From Clostridia bacterium (GTDB lineage Bacteria; Bacillota; Clostridia; Christensenellales; Borkfalkiaceae): 64,000 nucleotides of DNA. Positions 9,375 to 19,454 of the stretch are shown here, piece after piece (within the stretch, counting starts at the first letter, position 1; the number at the start of each line of letters is the position of its first letter). The notes under the pieces are model-generated. The model had not been told where the DNA came from. It saw nothing but the letters and a program-made list of their open reading frames with translations, and did not search any database. The position numbers and the translations under genes were made by a program. The DNA lies in the NCBI GenBank assembly GCA_017466825.1, contig JAFTTJ010000020.1, positions 97,094 to 161,093 of the forward strand, written 5' to 3'.

Positions 9375-9788
9375 ATGAAAAAGTTTTTAAAAAGTTTACT
9401 TGCAGTAATGCTTATTGCAATCATGGCACTCTCGCTCACTTCTTGTGGCGTACCTTCTGACCCTGCTAAGGCAAAAGAAAACCTCACCAAAAACGAATTT
9501 ACCGTTGACGAAACTGTTGGCGCAGTAGCAGTTGGCGTTTACGTAACCGCAGCGTACGGACTCTCTGCTTCTAAGAATATCGGCAAAGTTATTCTTGCAT
9601 CTAAGGATTCTGATTCTGTTCTTATCGTATATAGTGAAGACGCTGAACTTCTTGAAAAACTTCACAAAGACCTTGAAGCTCTCTATGCTGAAGTTGTTAA
9701 AGACGATGAAGAAGTTGACCTTGAAAAAGGTAAGTCTGGTGACTGTGTATGGGTAGGTACTTCTGCTGGCGTTAAAGCGGCTTGTTAA
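9375..9788 (+). CDS. Small predicted lipoprotein of unknown function
   Basis: 137 residues with a classic lipoprotein signal peptide: MKKFLKS, a hydrophobic core, and lipobox SLTSC with Cys at residue 24. The mature part is short, acidic near the C-terminus and has no domain I recognise. It has a consensus promoter, a strong SD and its own terminator, and it favours GCT, GTT and CTT codons more than neighbouring genes. A monocistronic, well-expressed surface lipoprotein is therefore likely (inference). No partner is evident. Confidence 0.85.
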   Translation: MKKFLKSLLAVMLIAIMALSLTSCGVPSDPAKAKENLTKNEFTVDETVGAVAVGVYVTAAYGLSASKNIGKVILASKDSDSVLIVYSEDAELLEKLHKDLEALYAEVVKDDEEVDLEKGKSGDCVWVGTSAGVKAAC

Positions 9789-9796
9789 TTTAAACC

Positions 9797-9827
9797 AAAA
9801 ACCGAGATTTTATCTCGGTTTTTTTAT
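9797..9827 (+). terminator. Intrinsic terminator after the 9375 lipoprotein gene
   Basis: Stem ACCGAGA/TCTCGGT extended by A/T pairs, followed by a run of T residues. Confidence 0.85.
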
Positions 9828-9837
9828 GCAAAAAAAT

Positions 9838-9867
9838 AAAAGCAGTAGCGTTTTTGCTACTGCTTTT
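9838..9867 (-). terminator. Terminator of the minus-strand HAD gene
   Basis: 12-bp stem AAAAGCAGTAGC (9838-9849) / GCTACTGCTTTT (9856-9867). Read on the minus strand it lies just after the stop of the gene ending at 9871 and runs into ATTTTTTT. Confidence 0.8.
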
Positions 9868-9870
9868 GCG

Positions 9871-10551
9871 TTATTTAATTATATCTAGAACTTCCGAAAC
9901 TTTTTTAATTTGATAGGTTACTTTAAGGTTGGGTTCTTCGCCCGAGTGGTTTAAATAGCAGGTGTCAATTCCGTTTTCAATGCCGAGTGGCATATCCGAA
10001 ACGAGCGAGTCGCCCACGATTAAAGCCCTTTTGGGGTTAAATCCGTCAATTTGGCTTACAACTAAATCGTAATAGGTTTTCGACGGCTTACTGCATCCCA
10101 TTTCGTCCGAGATAAAAATGCCTTCAAAATATTTGCCTACGCCCGAAAGTTTAAGCCTGCCCCTTTGCACGTTGGCAAGCCCGTTGGTAATAAGGTAGCA
10201 TTTTGCCCCCATTTCAATAACCTTTTCAAGGGTGGGTACGGAGTCGGGGTAGAGTATCGAAATATTTGCTAGTCCGTTTTCGTAAACGGGCATAAATTCG
10301 TCGGCGTTAATGTCAAAGCCAATCGCCTTGCCAAAGTCGACGAAACGCATTTTTTTAAGAGTGTTTTTATCCACTTTTCCAAGCGAAAACAAGTCCCAAT
10401 ACCCTTGATTTATATCCCTATAAATTTGGTAATAGCCTTCTTTATACGGCACGCCTAACTTTTTACAAGTTTCGGCAAAGTTTTTTTCGGCAGTTTTTTG
10501 AAAATCAAAAAGGGTATCGTCCGCATCAAATAAAATAAAATCGTATTTCAT
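9871..10551 (-). CDS. HAD-family phosphatase, YjjG-like (pyrimidine nucleotidase type)
   Basis: Haloacid dehalogenase hydrolase of the YjjG/YfnB subfamily, which dephosphorylates (non-canonical) pyrimidine nucleotides. Motif I DADDTLFDF with the two catalytic Asp, motif II LITNG, motif III Lys in GCSKPSKTYY, and motif IV VGDSLVSDM are all present. 226 residues is the usual length. Substrate choice is inferred from the subfamily. It is transcribed against its neighbours with its own terminator; the ATG lies about 55 bp from the promoter of the divergent manA-ROK gene. Confidence 0.88.
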   Translation of the reverse strand: MKYDFILFDADDTLFDFQKTAEKNFAETCKKLGVPYKEGYYQIYRDINQGYWDLFSLGKVDKNTLKKMRFVDFGKAIGFDINADEFMPVYENGLANISILYPDSVPTLEKVIEMGAKCYLITNGLANVQRGRLKLSGVGKYFEGIFISDEMGCSKPSKTYYDLVVSQIDGFNPKRALIVGDSLVSDMPLGIENGIDTCYLNHSGEEPNLKVTYQIKKVSEVLDIIK

Positions 10552-10606
10552 AAGTTAATTGTACCAAATTAAACGGTAAAAAGCAATCAAAAATATTGAA
10601 TTGTAA

Positions 10607-10635
10607 TTGACTTTACTCAAAAAAAACTATATACT
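10607..10635 (+). promoter_or_regulatory. Promoter of the ManA-ROK fusion gene
   Basis: TTGACT at 10607-10612, 17-bp spacer, TATACT at 10630-10635. The gene starts about 60 bp downstream behind a GGAGAG ribosome-binding site. Confidence 0.8.
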
Positions 10636-10694
10636 AAAAATATACTTAATTATATAAACGGTTTTGCTTAATTTGCAAGCCCGACGGAGAGAGC

Positions 10695-12557
10695 ATGAAA
10701 GACGTAATTAAAATCGTAGCCCAAACTAAAGATTATCTTTGGGGTGGCAACAAGTTGAGAAAATACGGTAAGGTTTCCGATAAGGACAAGATTGCTGAAA
10801 GTTGGGAACTTTCCTACCATAAAGACGGACCGTCAAAAACTGAAGACGGCAAACTTTTGTCGCAAGTTTTAACCCCTAGCGATTTGGGTAAAAACGTAAC
10901 CGATTTTCAAGATTTCCCCGTACTCGTAAAACTCATTGACTCGGCGGATTTTTTATCCGTTCAAGTACACCCGAGCGACGATTACGCCCTTAAAAACGAA
11001 GGTCAATTCGGCAAGACTGAAATGTGGTATATCGTCGACGCGGAAGACGGCGCGGGCATATATTTAGGTCTTAAAGAAGATACGGATAAGCAGGTTTTCA
11101 AAAAGGCGATTGACGACGGAACGGTAACCGACTTGCTCAATTTTTATCAAGTTAAAAAGGGCGATTGGTTCTTTATCGAATCGGGAACTATACATGCAAT
11201 CGGTAAAGGCGTTACCGTATGCGAAATTCAACAAAATAGCAATTTGACTTATAGAGTATACGATTTCAAGCGCGTAGGCGCAGACGGAAAAGAACGTCCG
11301 CTCCACGTAGATAAGGCTTTAACCGTCGCTGATTTTTCGGCGTTTTCACCCCGTCGATTAGACGTAAAAATGGGCAATAAACGACTTATAGGCGCGTCTA
11401 AATACTTTTCAGCGTATTTTACCGCCGTTTGCGAGCGTGAAGTTTTCACCGCGGATGATAAGTCTTTTACCGCCATTACTTGCATAGCGGGTTGCGGTGA
11501 AATCGAAGGCAAAAAGGTCGTTGCAGGCGACACTTATTTTATTCCTGCATCTTACGGCGACTTCGTAGTAAGCGGTAACTTAGAGTGCATTTTAACCCAA
11601 GTTAGAAAGTATTACGTCGGCATTGACCTTGGCGGAACGTTTATAAAAGGCGGTATTACGGACGATCTCGGCAATATCGTCGTTTCCGACAAAACTCCGA
11701 CTCAAACCGAACTCGGCGCCGAAGTCGTAATGGACAATATTGCAAATCTCGCAAAAACTCTTCTTAAAAAAGCAGGGCTTTCCGTCGGCGACGTCGAAGG
11801 GCTCGGCATGGGTGTGCCGGGTATGATCGACGGCAAAAACGGCGTTTGTATATTCTCAAACAATTTCGGTTGGAAAGACGTTAAAATTTCACAGGGAATA
11901 AAAGATAGAGTAGGACTCTCGGTTGAAATTTCAAACGACGCAAACGCAGCCGCTCTCGGCGAAGCGATATTTGGCGCGGGTAAAGAGTTCGACGACATGA
12001 TAATGCTCACGCTCGGCACGGGCGTTGGCGGTGGAATAGTAGTCGATAATCGACTTATAGAAGGGAATATGGGCGCAGGAGCAGAACTTGGACACGCCGT
12101 AATCGAAGTGGATGGCGAAGAGTGTACTTGCGGTAGAAAAGGTTGTTTAGAAGCGTACGCGTCGGCAACCGCTTTGATTAGGGACACTAAGCGCGCAATG
12201 CAAGCCCACCCCGACAGCAAGATGTGGGAAATAGGCGATATCGACTCGGTAACGGGCAAAGTCGCTTTCGATTATAAGGACGTTGACGTTTACGCAAAGC
12301 AAGTCGTAGATAATTATATTGAAAAACTCGCTTGCGGTATAACGAACTACGCAAATATTTTCCGTCCGCAAGCGGTGATTTTAGGCGGTGGCGTATGCGC
12401 TCAAGGGGACAATTTGATTAAACCCTTGCAAAAAATCGTCGATAAAGACGTTTTCGCAGGCGAACTCGGTCCTAAATGCGTAGTAAGAGTTGCAACTCTT
12501 GAAAATACTGCTGGTATTTTGGGCGCGGTCGCTCTCGTTATGAATAAAAATTCATAA
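10695..12557 (+). CDS. Fusion of mannose-6-phosphate isomerase (class I) and ROK sugar kinase
   Basis: A single 620-residue frame joins two complete enzymes. Residues 1 to about 300 form a class I phosphomannose isomerase: zinc-site VQVHPSDDYA, the GTIHAIGKG loop and the substrate-site region ending NLTYRVYDF. From about residue 304 a ROK kinase begins: phosphate motif GIDLGGTFIKGGI, hexose motif segments SNDANAAALGE, GTGVGGGIVVDN, and the ROK zinc motif CTCGRKGCLEAYAS. Together they could take a hexose to its 6-phosphate and then isomerise mannose-6-P to fructose-6-P. No stop or frameshift lies between the domains. Own promoter, own terminator. Confidence 0.92.
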   Translation: MKDVIKIVAQTKDYLWGGNKLRKYGKVSDKDKIAESWELSYHKDGPSKTEDGKLLSQVLTPSDLGKNVTDFQDFPVLVKLIDSADFLSVQVHPSDDYALKNEGQFGKTEMWYIVDAEDGAGIYLGLKEDTDKQVFKKAIDDGTVTDLLNFYQVKKGDWFFIESGTIHAIGKGVTVCEIQQNSNLTYRVYDFKRVGADGKERPLHVDKALTVADFSAFSPRRLDVKMGNKRLIGASKYFSAYFTAVCEREVFTADDKSFTAITCIAGCGEIEGKKVVAGDTYFIPASYGDFVVSGNLECILTQVRKYYVGIDLGGTFIKGGITDDLGNIVVSDKTPTQTELGAEVVMDNIANLAKTLLKKAGLSVGDVEGLGMGVPGMIDGKNGVCIFSNNFGWKDVKISQGIKDRVGLSVEISNDANAAALGEAIFGAGKEFDDMIMLTLGTGVGGGIVVDNRLIEGNMGAGAELGHAVIEVDGEECTCGRKGCLEAYASATALIRDTKRAMQAHPDSKMWEIGDIDSVTGKVAFDYKDVDVYAKQVVDNYIEKLACGITNYANIFRPQAVILGGGVCAQGDNLIKPLQKIVDKDVFAGELGPKCVVRVATLENTAGILGAVALVMNKNS

Positions 12558-12565
12558 ATAAACAA

Positions 12566-12613
12566 AAAAACGGCGTTTTGACCTAACAAAGGTTGACAAA
12601 AGCGCCGTTTTAT
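12566..12613 (+). terminator. Terminator after the ManA-ROK gene
   Basis: Stem AAAACGGCGTTTTG.../...CAAAAGCGCCGTTTT around a loop that itself contains ACCTaacaaAGGT, then TTATTAT. Confidence 0.8.
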
Positions 12614-12668
12614 TATATACTTACAAAGATAATCAAAGGCGCGCTCGTTAGCGCAGGGCAAGGTTTAT

Positions 12669-13217
12669 ATGGAAAATAACTTTTTTAAAATCTCGCTTGC
12701 AGGCGATTTAGGCAGCGGTAAATCTACCGTCGGCGCAATTTTAAAAGACAAGTTTAACGCCGAAATTATTTCAATAGGTAAAATTCAAAGGGCAATGGCG
12801 TCCGAACTCAATATGGACACCTGCGAGTTTAACAAATATCAAGAAACTCACCCCGAATTTGACAAGATTTTAGACGGCAAACTCGCCGATTACGAAGAAA
12901 AGCAGGGCAATTACATTTTCGATTCGAGAATGGCTTGGCACTTCGTACCCAGCGCGTTTAGCGTTTACCTTGCGTGCGACGGAAAGGAAGCGGCTAAAAG
13001 GGTAATACAGGCAAACCGTCAAGACGAAACTTATACGAGCGTTGACGAAGCCTATTCAAGACTTTTACTTCGCCGTCAAAGAGAGCAAAAGCGTTACCAC
13101 GATTTTTACAACGTCGACATAACCGACATGTCTAATTACCAACTCGTCGTCGACACTACGGGTAAGACTCCCGAAGAAGTCGCCGAAGAAGTTATTTCGG
13201 GCTGGCAAAACCGCTAG
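12669..13217 (+). CDS. Cytidylate kinase-like P-loop kinase
   Basis: 182-residue nucleoside monophosphate kinase with P-loop GDLGSGKSTVG, the I-S-I-G-K-I-Q core resembling archaeal-type (d)CMP kinases, IFDSRMAWH, and a LID-like RRQREQKRYHDFYNVD segment with R and D residues expected in that family. Likely phosphorylates CMP/dCMP, but shorter and more divergent than the canonical Cmk. It lies 42 bp upstream of lysK and is probably co-transcribed with it. Confidence 0.78.
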   Translation: MENNFFKISLAGDLGSGKSTVGAILKDKFNAEIISIGKIQRAMASELNMDTCEFNKYQETHPEFDKILDGKLADYEEKQGNYIFDSRMAWHFVPSAFSVYLACDGKEAAKRVIQANRQDETYTSVDEAYSRLLLRRQREQKRYHDFYNVDITDMSNYQLVVDTTGKTPEEVAEEVISGWQNR

Positions 13218-13258
13218 ACGAATCAAATACGAAAATAAATTTTAATGGAGATAAATAA

Positions 13259-14830
13259 ATGCATTGGGCTGAGAGATTAGCAGACGAACTTATTGCGGAA
13301 AATCCTGAAAAGGAAGAATTTTTATGCGCGGCAGGCACGAGTCCTTCGGGCTCGGTCCATATCGGCAACTTTAGAGATATAGCAACCCCCTATTTCGTAG
13401 TTAAGGCGTTGCAAGCAAAGGGCAAAAAGGCAAAACTTATGCTTTCTTGGGACGATTTTGATAGACTTCGTAAAGTTCCCAAAAATATTGCGCCTATCGC
13501 CCCCGATTTCGATAAATATATCGGTATGCCATACTGTATGATTCCCGATCCCTACGGTAAGTATTCTTCTTACGCAGAGTACAATGAAAAGGAATACGAA
13601 AAGTCGCTTGCAGAAATGGGCATTGATATCGAATACCGTTATCAAGGTCAGGAATACATGTCGGGCAGATACGTCGACGGCATTATTAACGCAATGCATA
13701 AGAGAAAGGAAATTTACGACGTGTTAATGAATTATAAGACTCAGGACAGCGACGAAGGCGAAAGGGAAAACTACTATCCTATAAGTGTTTACTGTTCGGC
13801 TTGTAAAAAGGATTTTACGACCGTTATTTCCTACGACGAAGAAAGGGAAGAAATCACCTACAAGTGTAAGGTTTGCGGTCTTACCGAAACGGTTAGTTTA
13901 AGAGAATATCACCTTGTAAAACTCATGTGGAAAATCGACTGGCCCATGCGTTGGGGCGCGGAAGGCGTAGACTTCGAGCCGGGCGGTATCGACCACGCCG
14001 CAGCGTCTGGTTCTTACGTCGTTGCAAAGGATATTGCAAGGGTAGTTTACGGAGTAAAAGCCCCTAAATTCCAACCTTACGGCTGGCTTTCTATCGCAGG
14101 TCTTGGCGATATGCACTCTTCGACGGGTAACAACATTACCCCCGCAACCGTGCTTGAAGTTTACGAGCCCGACATGATTAGATGGCTCTTTGCAAAGTAC
14201 GCTCCGACCGACGGATTTGCGTTTAATTTCGACGATACGATCATTCGTCATTACAGCGAATTCGACAAGGGGTTAGAAGCCGTAAAAGCAGGTCAAGCAG
14301 ACGAGTATAACACGTCCGTTTACAACCTTTCTATGCTCGACGGCGTAAACGTAAAAGCAAAAGTTCCTTTTGGCGTTTTAGCGTCGGTTGCAACTATCGT
14401 TGACTTCAACCCCGAAGCGGTTAGAGATATCCTTGCTAAAATCGGCGTTGAGTTCGACGTTCGCGACGAAGAAAGACTTTTAAGGGTTAAAAACTGGATA
14501 ACCAAGCATCAACCTTCAAAGATGTATAAACTCTTAACCGAAAGAAACGACGCTTTCTACGCAGACCTTTCGGACGAAGAGAAGACTGCAATCAAGAGCC
14601 TTCACGATTTCCTTGCTGAACACGAAAGTTTTACCGAGCAGGAAATTCAACAATATCTTTACAGCATAATCAACAAGCCCGAACTTACTAAAAAGGAAAA
14701 CACCGTGCGTCAACAAAGATTTTTCGCGGTGTTCTACAACGTATTATTCGGCACGGATAAAGGGCCTAGACTCTACTTGTTCTTATCTGCAATCGACAAG
14801 GCAAAGTACTTAAATCTTTTATCTTTCTAA
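13259..14830 (+). CDS. lysK: Lysyl-tRNA synthetase, class I
   Basis: Charges tRNA-Lys. This is the archaeal-type class I enzyme rather than the class II LysS of most bacteria. Visible are the Rossmann-fold HIGH-type signature (SGSVHIGNFRD), zinc-ligand pairs CSACKKDF and CKVCGL, and the KMSKS-type loop around MHSSTGNNITP. 523 residues fits the family. It follows the small kinase gene and ends at a strong terminator. Class I LysRS occurs scattered in bacteria, so its presence says little about phylogeny by itself. Confidence 0.93.
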   Translation: MHWAERLADELIAENPEKEEFLCAAGTSPSGSVHIGNFRDIATPYFVVKALQAKGKKAKLMLSWDDFDRLRKVPKNIAPIAPDFDKYIGMPYCMIPDPYGKYSSYAEYNEKEYEKSLAEMGIDIEYRYQGQEYMSGRYVDGIINAMHKRKEIYDVLMNYKTQDSDEGERENYYPISVYCSACKKDFTTVISYDEEREEITYKCKVCGLTETVSLREYHLVKLMWKIDWPMRWGAEGVDFEPGGIDHAAASGSYVVAKDIARVVYGVKAPKFQPYGWLSIAGLGDMHSSTGNNITPATVLEVYEPDMIRWLFAKYAPTDGFAFNFDDTIIRHYSEFDKGLEAVKAGQADEYNTSVYNLSMLDGVNVKAKVPFGVLASVATIVDFNPEAVRDILAKIGVEFDVRDEERLLRVKNWITKHQPSKMYKLLTERNDAFYADLSDEEKTAIKSLHDFLAEHESFTEQEIQQYLYSIINKPELTKKENTVRQQRFFAVFYNVLFGTDKGPRLYLFLSAIDKAKYLNLLSF

Positions 14831-14878
14831 TAAAAAAGGCTTTGTAGTTACGCCTTAAAAATTGATTACACACAAAAG

Positions 14879-14906
14879 AAACGGTGGATTATATCCACCG
14901 TTTTTT
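14879..14906 (+). terminator. Terminator after lysK
   Basis: 9-bp stem ACGGTGGAT/ATCCACCGT with a TAT loop at 14881-14901, followed by TTTTTAT. Confidence 0.88.
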
Positions 14907-14939
14907 ATATAAATTTTACAAAAAAAATTTGCAAAAAAC

Positions 14940-14968
14940 TTGAAAAACTACTATATATATGGTATACT
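14940..14968 (+). promoter_or_regulatory. Promoter of the topoisomerase operon
   Basis: TTGAAA at 14940-14945, 17-bp spacer, TATACT at 14963-14968. The SD GGAGGAG lies directly before the first gene. Confidence 0.85.
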
Positions 14969-15001
14969 ATATCTATTAGTATACAAAATGGAGGAGTTTT
15001 G

Positions 15002-16972
15002 ATGTCTAACGGCAATTATAATTCAGACGTAATACGAATACTTGAAGGGCTTGAAGCCGTAAGGGTAAGACCGGGTATGTATATAGGTTCAACCGGTCCT
15101 AGGGGCTTACACCATATTCTATGGGAAATAGTTGACAACGCTATCGACGAAGCGGCTAACGGCTACGCCGACGCAATCGAAGTAGTACTTCATAAAGACG
15201 GAAGCGTTTCGGTAGAAGACAACGGTAGGGGTATACCTATCGACGTACATAAAGAAGCGGGCGTTTCGGCAGTTCAAGTCGTATTTACCCAACTTCACGC
15301 AGGCGGTAAGTTCGATAATAAAAACTACAGTTTTTCGGGTGGTCTTCACGGCGTAGGCGCGGCGGTTACCAACGCCCTTTCCGAGTGGCTCAAAGTAGAA
15401 ATCTACAAGGACACAGTCTACCAAATGGAATTCCATAGTTATTATAGCGAAGAAAAGAAGAAAATAATTTCCGGCGAGCCCGTAGCGCCTTTGAAAAATA
15501 CTAGAAAAAAGACGGACAAGCACGGTACTTATATCCGCTTTAAACCCGACGCAACCGTTTTTGAAACGGTAACTTTCAGTTTAGAAACGATTGCCAAAAG
15601 ACTTCGTGAACTCGCCTTTTTAAATAGGGGGCTTTCGATTAAACTCACCGACCTTCGCGACGACGAAAAGTTTTATTCAAAGACGTTCAAGTACGACGGC
15701 GGTTTAGTCGACTACGTTTTATACCTTGACGAAGGCAAGACCAAACTCTACGACTTGCCCATTTACGCCAAGGCTGAAAAGGACGGTATCGTGGTAGAAT
15801 TTGCAATTCAGCATACCGACGGTTACACCGAGAGTATTTTCTCTTTCGTAAACAATATCCCCACCCCCGAAGGCGGAACGCACGAAATAGGCTTTAAGTC
15901 TGCGGTTACGAGAATATTAAACGATTTTGCAAAGAGCAACAACCTTATAAAAGATAAAGATTTAGCCCTTCAAGGCGAAGACTTTAGAGAGGGTATGACG
16001 GCTATCGTTTCAATCAAGATGAAAAACGTCGAATTCGACGGTCAAACCAAGACTAAACTCGGCAACCCCGAAGCAAAGAGCGCGGTTGAGAGCGCAACGG
16101 TTGAAGAACTCGACAGGCTTATCAAAAACAAGAAGAACAAACTCATTTTTGAAGCCATGATCAAAAAGGCTCTCGGCGCGGCAAAAGCGAGAAACGCAGC
16201 CCGCCACGCCAAGGAAATCGCAAGGGCAAAGAGTGGGGCGGACTCTGCAAAACTTATCGGTAAACTCGCCGCATGTTCAAGCAGAAAAGCCGAACTCAAC
16301 GAAGTGTTCATAGTCGAAGGCGATTCTGCGGGCGGTAGCGCAAAGCAGGGTAGAGATCGTCAACACCAAGCAATTTTACCCCTTCGCGGTAAACCGCTTA
16401 ACGTTGAAAAGAAAAAACTTGAAGACGTTTTAAACAACGACGAATTCAGAATGATAATCACGGCTATCGGTACGGGTATAGGCGCTGATTTCAATATAGC
16501 AAATCTTAATTACCATAAGGTAATTATACTTTCCGACGCAGACCAAGACGGCGCGCATATAAGGGCAATTCTTCTCACCTTCTTCTTCCGCTATATGAAG
16601 CAACTTATTCAAGAAGGTCACGTCTATATCGGCATGCCACCCCTTTATAAGGTTTATAAAAAGGACGTAGTGGAATACGCTTACGACGACAACGAACTTC
16701 AAAAGAAGATTGACAAAGTGGGTAGGGGCTACCAAATTCAAAGATATAAAGGTCTTGGCGAAATGAATCCCGACCAACTTTGGGATACGACTATGGATCC
16801 CCAAAAGCGCATGCTTATGCAAGTTACCATTGAAGACGCCGCTCAAGCCGAAAAACTTATCACCACGCTTATGGGCGACGATTTGGAAGGAAGAAAGGTC
16901 TATATTGCCGAACACGCCGATTTTAATAAAGAAGACTCGTTTATGGAAAGAGTTAAAACCAAGGAGGACTAA
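15002..16972 (+). CDS. Type II DNA topoisomerase subunit B (ParE/GyrB)
   Basis: ATPase subunit of gyrase or topoisomerase IV. GHKL ATPase motifs: EIVDNAIDEA, VEDNGRGIP, the GGLHGVGA loop and the transducer QTKTKLGN. The TOPRIM domain shows EGDSAGG, PLRGKPLNV and DADQDGAHI. A TTG at 14999 is in frame, but ATG at 15002 is better placed behind GGAGGAG. The protein has 656 residues. GyrB and ParE are hard to separate by eye; pairing with an A subunit that lacks an obvious GyrA box makes topoisomerase IV somewhat more likely. Confidence 0.92.
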   Translation: MSNGNYNSDVIRILEGLEAVRVRPGMYIGSTGPRGLHHILWEIVDNAIDEAANGYADAIEVVLHKDGSVSVEDNGRGIPIDVHKEAGVSAVQVVFTQLHAGGKFDNKNYSFSGGLHGVGAAVTNALSEWLKVEIYKDTVYQMEFHSYYSEEKKKIISGEPVAPLKNTRKKTDKHGTYIRFKPDATVFETVTFSLETIAKRLRELAFLNRGLSIKLTDLRDDEKFYSKTFKYDGGLVDYVLYLDEGKTKLYDLPIYAKAEKDGIVVEFAIQHTDGYTESIFSFVNNIPTPEGGTHEIGFKSAVTRILNDFAKSNNLIKDKDLALQGEDFREGMTAIVSIKMKNVEFDGQTKTKLGNPEAKSAVESATVEELDRLIKNKKNKLIFEAMIKKALGAAKARNAARHAKEIARAKSGADSAKLIGKLAACSSRKAELNEVFIVEGDSAGGSAKQGRDRQHQAILPLRGKPLNVEKKKLEDVLNNDEFRMIITAIGTGIGADFNIANLNYHKVIILSDADQDGAHIRAILLTFFFRYMKQLIQEGHVYIGMPPLYKVYKKDVVEYAYDDNELQKKIDKVGRGYQIQRYKGLGEMNPDQLWDTTMDPQKRMLMQVTIEDAAQAEKLITTLMGDDLEGRKVYIAEHADFNKEDSFMERVKTKED

Positions 16973-16975
16973 GAG

Positions 16976-19417
16976 ATGGAAGAAAACAATAAATCGATTA
17001 TTACGAGTCCGTTAGAAGACGTTTTGCATAGGTCTATGATTCCCTATGCCGAATACGTAATTTTAGATAGAGCCCTTCCCAGAGTAGAAGACGGTTTAAA
17101 GCCCGTTCAAAGAAGAATTCTCTATTCAATGTACGACCTTGGCATAACCCCCGACAAAGGCTATAAAAAGAGCGCGAGAGTAGTCGGTGACTGCTTGGCA
17201 AAATACCACCCCCACGGCGACACTTCTGTTTACGACGCAATGGTAAGACTTGCTCAGCCTTACAACATGCGCAATACCTTAGTAGACGGACACGGTAACT
17301 TCGGCTCAATCGACGGCGACAGCGCCGCTGCAATGAGATATACCGAAGTAAAACTTCAACCCCTTGCCTTAGAACTCGTTACCGACCTTGATAAAGATAC
17401 GGTAGACTGGCAACTCAACTTCGACGACTCTACCAAAGAGCCCGAAACTTTGCCGGGTAGATTTCCCAACCTTTTAGTAAACGGCGCAACCGGTATTGCG
17501 GTAGGTCTTGCGACCAATATCCCCACCCATAATTTAGCCGAAGTAATCGACGGCGCAGTCGCTTATTTAGACAATCCCAAAATCACCGTTGACGAAATGA
17601 TGAAAATCGTCAAAGGTCCAGACTTTCCTACGGGCGGTTATATAATCGCAGGGTCTGACCTTAGGCAGGCTTATGAAACGGGTAAGGGCAAAATTCAAAT
17701 TAGAGCAAAAGTCAAGATGGAAAACGCCGAAAACGGCAAAAAGAATATCGTAATAACCGAAATTCCTTTCCAAGTAAACAAGGCCCAACTTCTTTCAAAA
17801 ATCGAAACTTTAAAGGAAGCCAACAAGGATATTTTATCGGGCATAGCGGACATAGCCGACGAGTCGGACAGATCGGGTATGAGGGCGGTTATCAAACTCA
17901 GAAAGGACGTAAACCCAAAACCCATCTTAGATTTCCTTTTCAAAAACACTCAACTTCAAATTTCCTACGGTATAAACATGGTTGCAATCGCCGACGGCAA
18001 GCCGAAACTTATGGGACTTTTGGAAATTATGAAGTATTACGTTGACTATCAAATCAGCGTTATTTTAAGAAGAACTAAATTCGACCTTAACAAAACTAGA
18101 GAAAGGGCTCACGTTTTAGAAGGTCTTATAATTGCCGTAACCAATATCGACGAAGTTATCAAAATTATCAAAACTTCACCCGATACCCCCACCGCAAAAC
18201 AAAATTTAAGAAAGAGATTCGACCTTTCCGAAAAGCAAGCGCAAGCGATTCTCGATTTAAAACTTGCAAGAATCACCAAACTCGAAGTTAAAAACTTACA
18301 GGAAGAACTTGCAAATCTTAAAAAACTTATCGAAGAACTTCAATCTATCGTCGACAGTAAAAGGAAGCAAAAAGACGTCGTTAAAAAAGAAATTCTCGCA
18401 ATCAAGAAAAAGTATAAAGACGACAGAAGGTCTACTATCGTTTCTTCGGTTGAAGATATTTCAATCGGCAACGTTCAAGACAAGTACGTTGAAGACTTCG
18501 TTATCGGCGTAAACGGCAACGACCTTATAAGAAAAGTCAAAGCCGTAACTTATAAAAAATACGCCAACAATAAAACCCCTGCAAAGGGCGAACTCTTTAA
18601 GTTTAAAGTAGAAACGGATTCCGACCATACTTTATTTGCGTTTACTAACAAGGGTAACTGCCATAAGATAGACCTTGAGTTTATCCCCGAAGGCAACGGC
18701 GCGCAGAGCGGTGGAGTCAAGTTTGCCCAAGTAGTCAAAGGTGTGGAAACGGGTGAAAAACCGATTGCCTTCTTTGCTATAAAAGGGGACGAAATGCCCG
18801 ACGGAAAACTCTATTTCTATACCGCAAACGGTATGGTAAGGCTTTCTCCGTGGAGCGAATTTAAGGTTGCTAAATCGTCTTTTCAAGCGATTAAGTTAAA
18901 GGATAAAGACGAAGTCGTAGCAGTCGAAGTTGAAAGACCTAATTGCGATTTCTTCTTCGTGACTAAAAACGGCGCATGCGTGCGTTGCCACGATACTTTC
19001 CCCGAATACGGCAGAGTTTCGAGTGGTGTAAAAGGCGTAGACGTTTCGTCGGACGATAAACTCGTTACTGCAATGCAAATAGAGCAAGATAAAGATTACG
19101 TTGCGGTCGTCGCTACTTCTTTCGGCACTTTCAAAAAGGTGCTTTTAGACACGGTAGGTATCCTTCCAAGGGCTAAAAAAGGAGTAAAAATCGTCGACCT
19201 TGGCAGAGAAGGAAAGGAAAGAGTTTTACTTGCCGAAGCCATCGTCGACGGCGAAGATATCTATATCGCCGTTGAAGACGAAGACGGAAATATGTATCAC
19301 TCGTCCACTAGCGAAATTCAACTTGAAAGCAGAATGGGCAAGGGTAAAATTCTCACGGGAGTTGGTATTATCAAGTCAAAGTGGGTGTATTCCTTTCGCC
19401 TTAAAGGGCAAAAATAA
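16976..19417 (+). CDS. Type II DNA topoisomerase subunit A (ParC/GyrA)
   Basis: DNA-cleaving subunit paired with the gene 3 bp upstream. The winged-helix/tower region has [10 protein letters not shown], the quinolone-resistance stretch [18 protein letters not shown] and catalytic tyrosine in AAMRYTE. A coiled-coil tower lies near residues 430-480, then a C-terminal beta-pinwheel from about residue 500. No QRRGGKG-type GyrA box is visible, so topoisomerase IV or a divergent gyrase is possible. 813 residues. Confidence 0.92.
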   Translation: MEENNKSIITSPLEDVLHRSMIPYAEYVILDRALPRVEDGLKPVQRRILYSMYDLGITPDKGYKKSARVVGDCLAKYHPHGDTSVYDAMVRLAQPYNMRNTLVDGHGNFGSIDGDSAAAMRYTEVKLQPLALELVTDLDKDTVDWQLNFDDSTKEPETLPGRFPNLLVNGATGIAVGLATNIPTHNLAEVIDGAVAYLDNPKITVDEMMKIVKGPDFPTGGYIIAGSDLRQAYETGKGKIQIRAKVKMENAENGKKNIVITEIPFQVNKAQLLSKIETLKEANKDILSGIADIADESDRSGMRAVIKLRKDVNPKPILDFLFKNTQLQISYGINMVAIADGKPKLMGLLEIMKYYVDYQISVILRRTKFDLNKTRERAHVLEGLIIAVTNIDEVIKIIKTSPDTPTAKQNLRKRFDLSEKQAQAILDLKLARITKLEVKNLQEELANLKKLIEELQSIVDSKRKQKDVVKKEILAIKKKYKDDRRSTIVSSVEDISIGNVQDKYVEDFVIGVNGNDLIRKVKAVTYKKYANNKTPAKGELFKFKVETDSDHTLFAFTNKGNCHKIDLEFIPEGNGAQSGGVKFAQVVKGVETGEKPIAFFAIKGDEMPDGKLYFYTANGMVRLSPWSEFKVAKSSFQAIKLKDKDEVVAVEVERPNCDFFFVTKNGACVRCHDTFPEYGRVSSGVKGVDVSSDDKLVTAMQIEQDKDYVAVVATSFGTFKKVLLDTVGILPRAKKGVKIVDLGREGKERVLLAEAIVDGEDIYIAVEDEDGNMYHSSTSEIQLESRMGKGKILTGVGIIKSKWVYSFRLKGQK

Positions 19418-19454
19418 CGGCGATCAAGACGATATAAAGCAAGTAGTTTTAAAT

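Noticed and set aside
11702-12259. 185-residue minus-strand ORF
   Set aside because: Antisense shadow of the ROK kinase domain; Ser/Pro-rich, no SD.
19405-19420. Programmed frameshift joining topoisomerase A to the next frame
   Set aside because: The next frame is +1, the context (CAA AAA TAA) is not a known +1 signal, and the topoisomerase already ends at a normal length.
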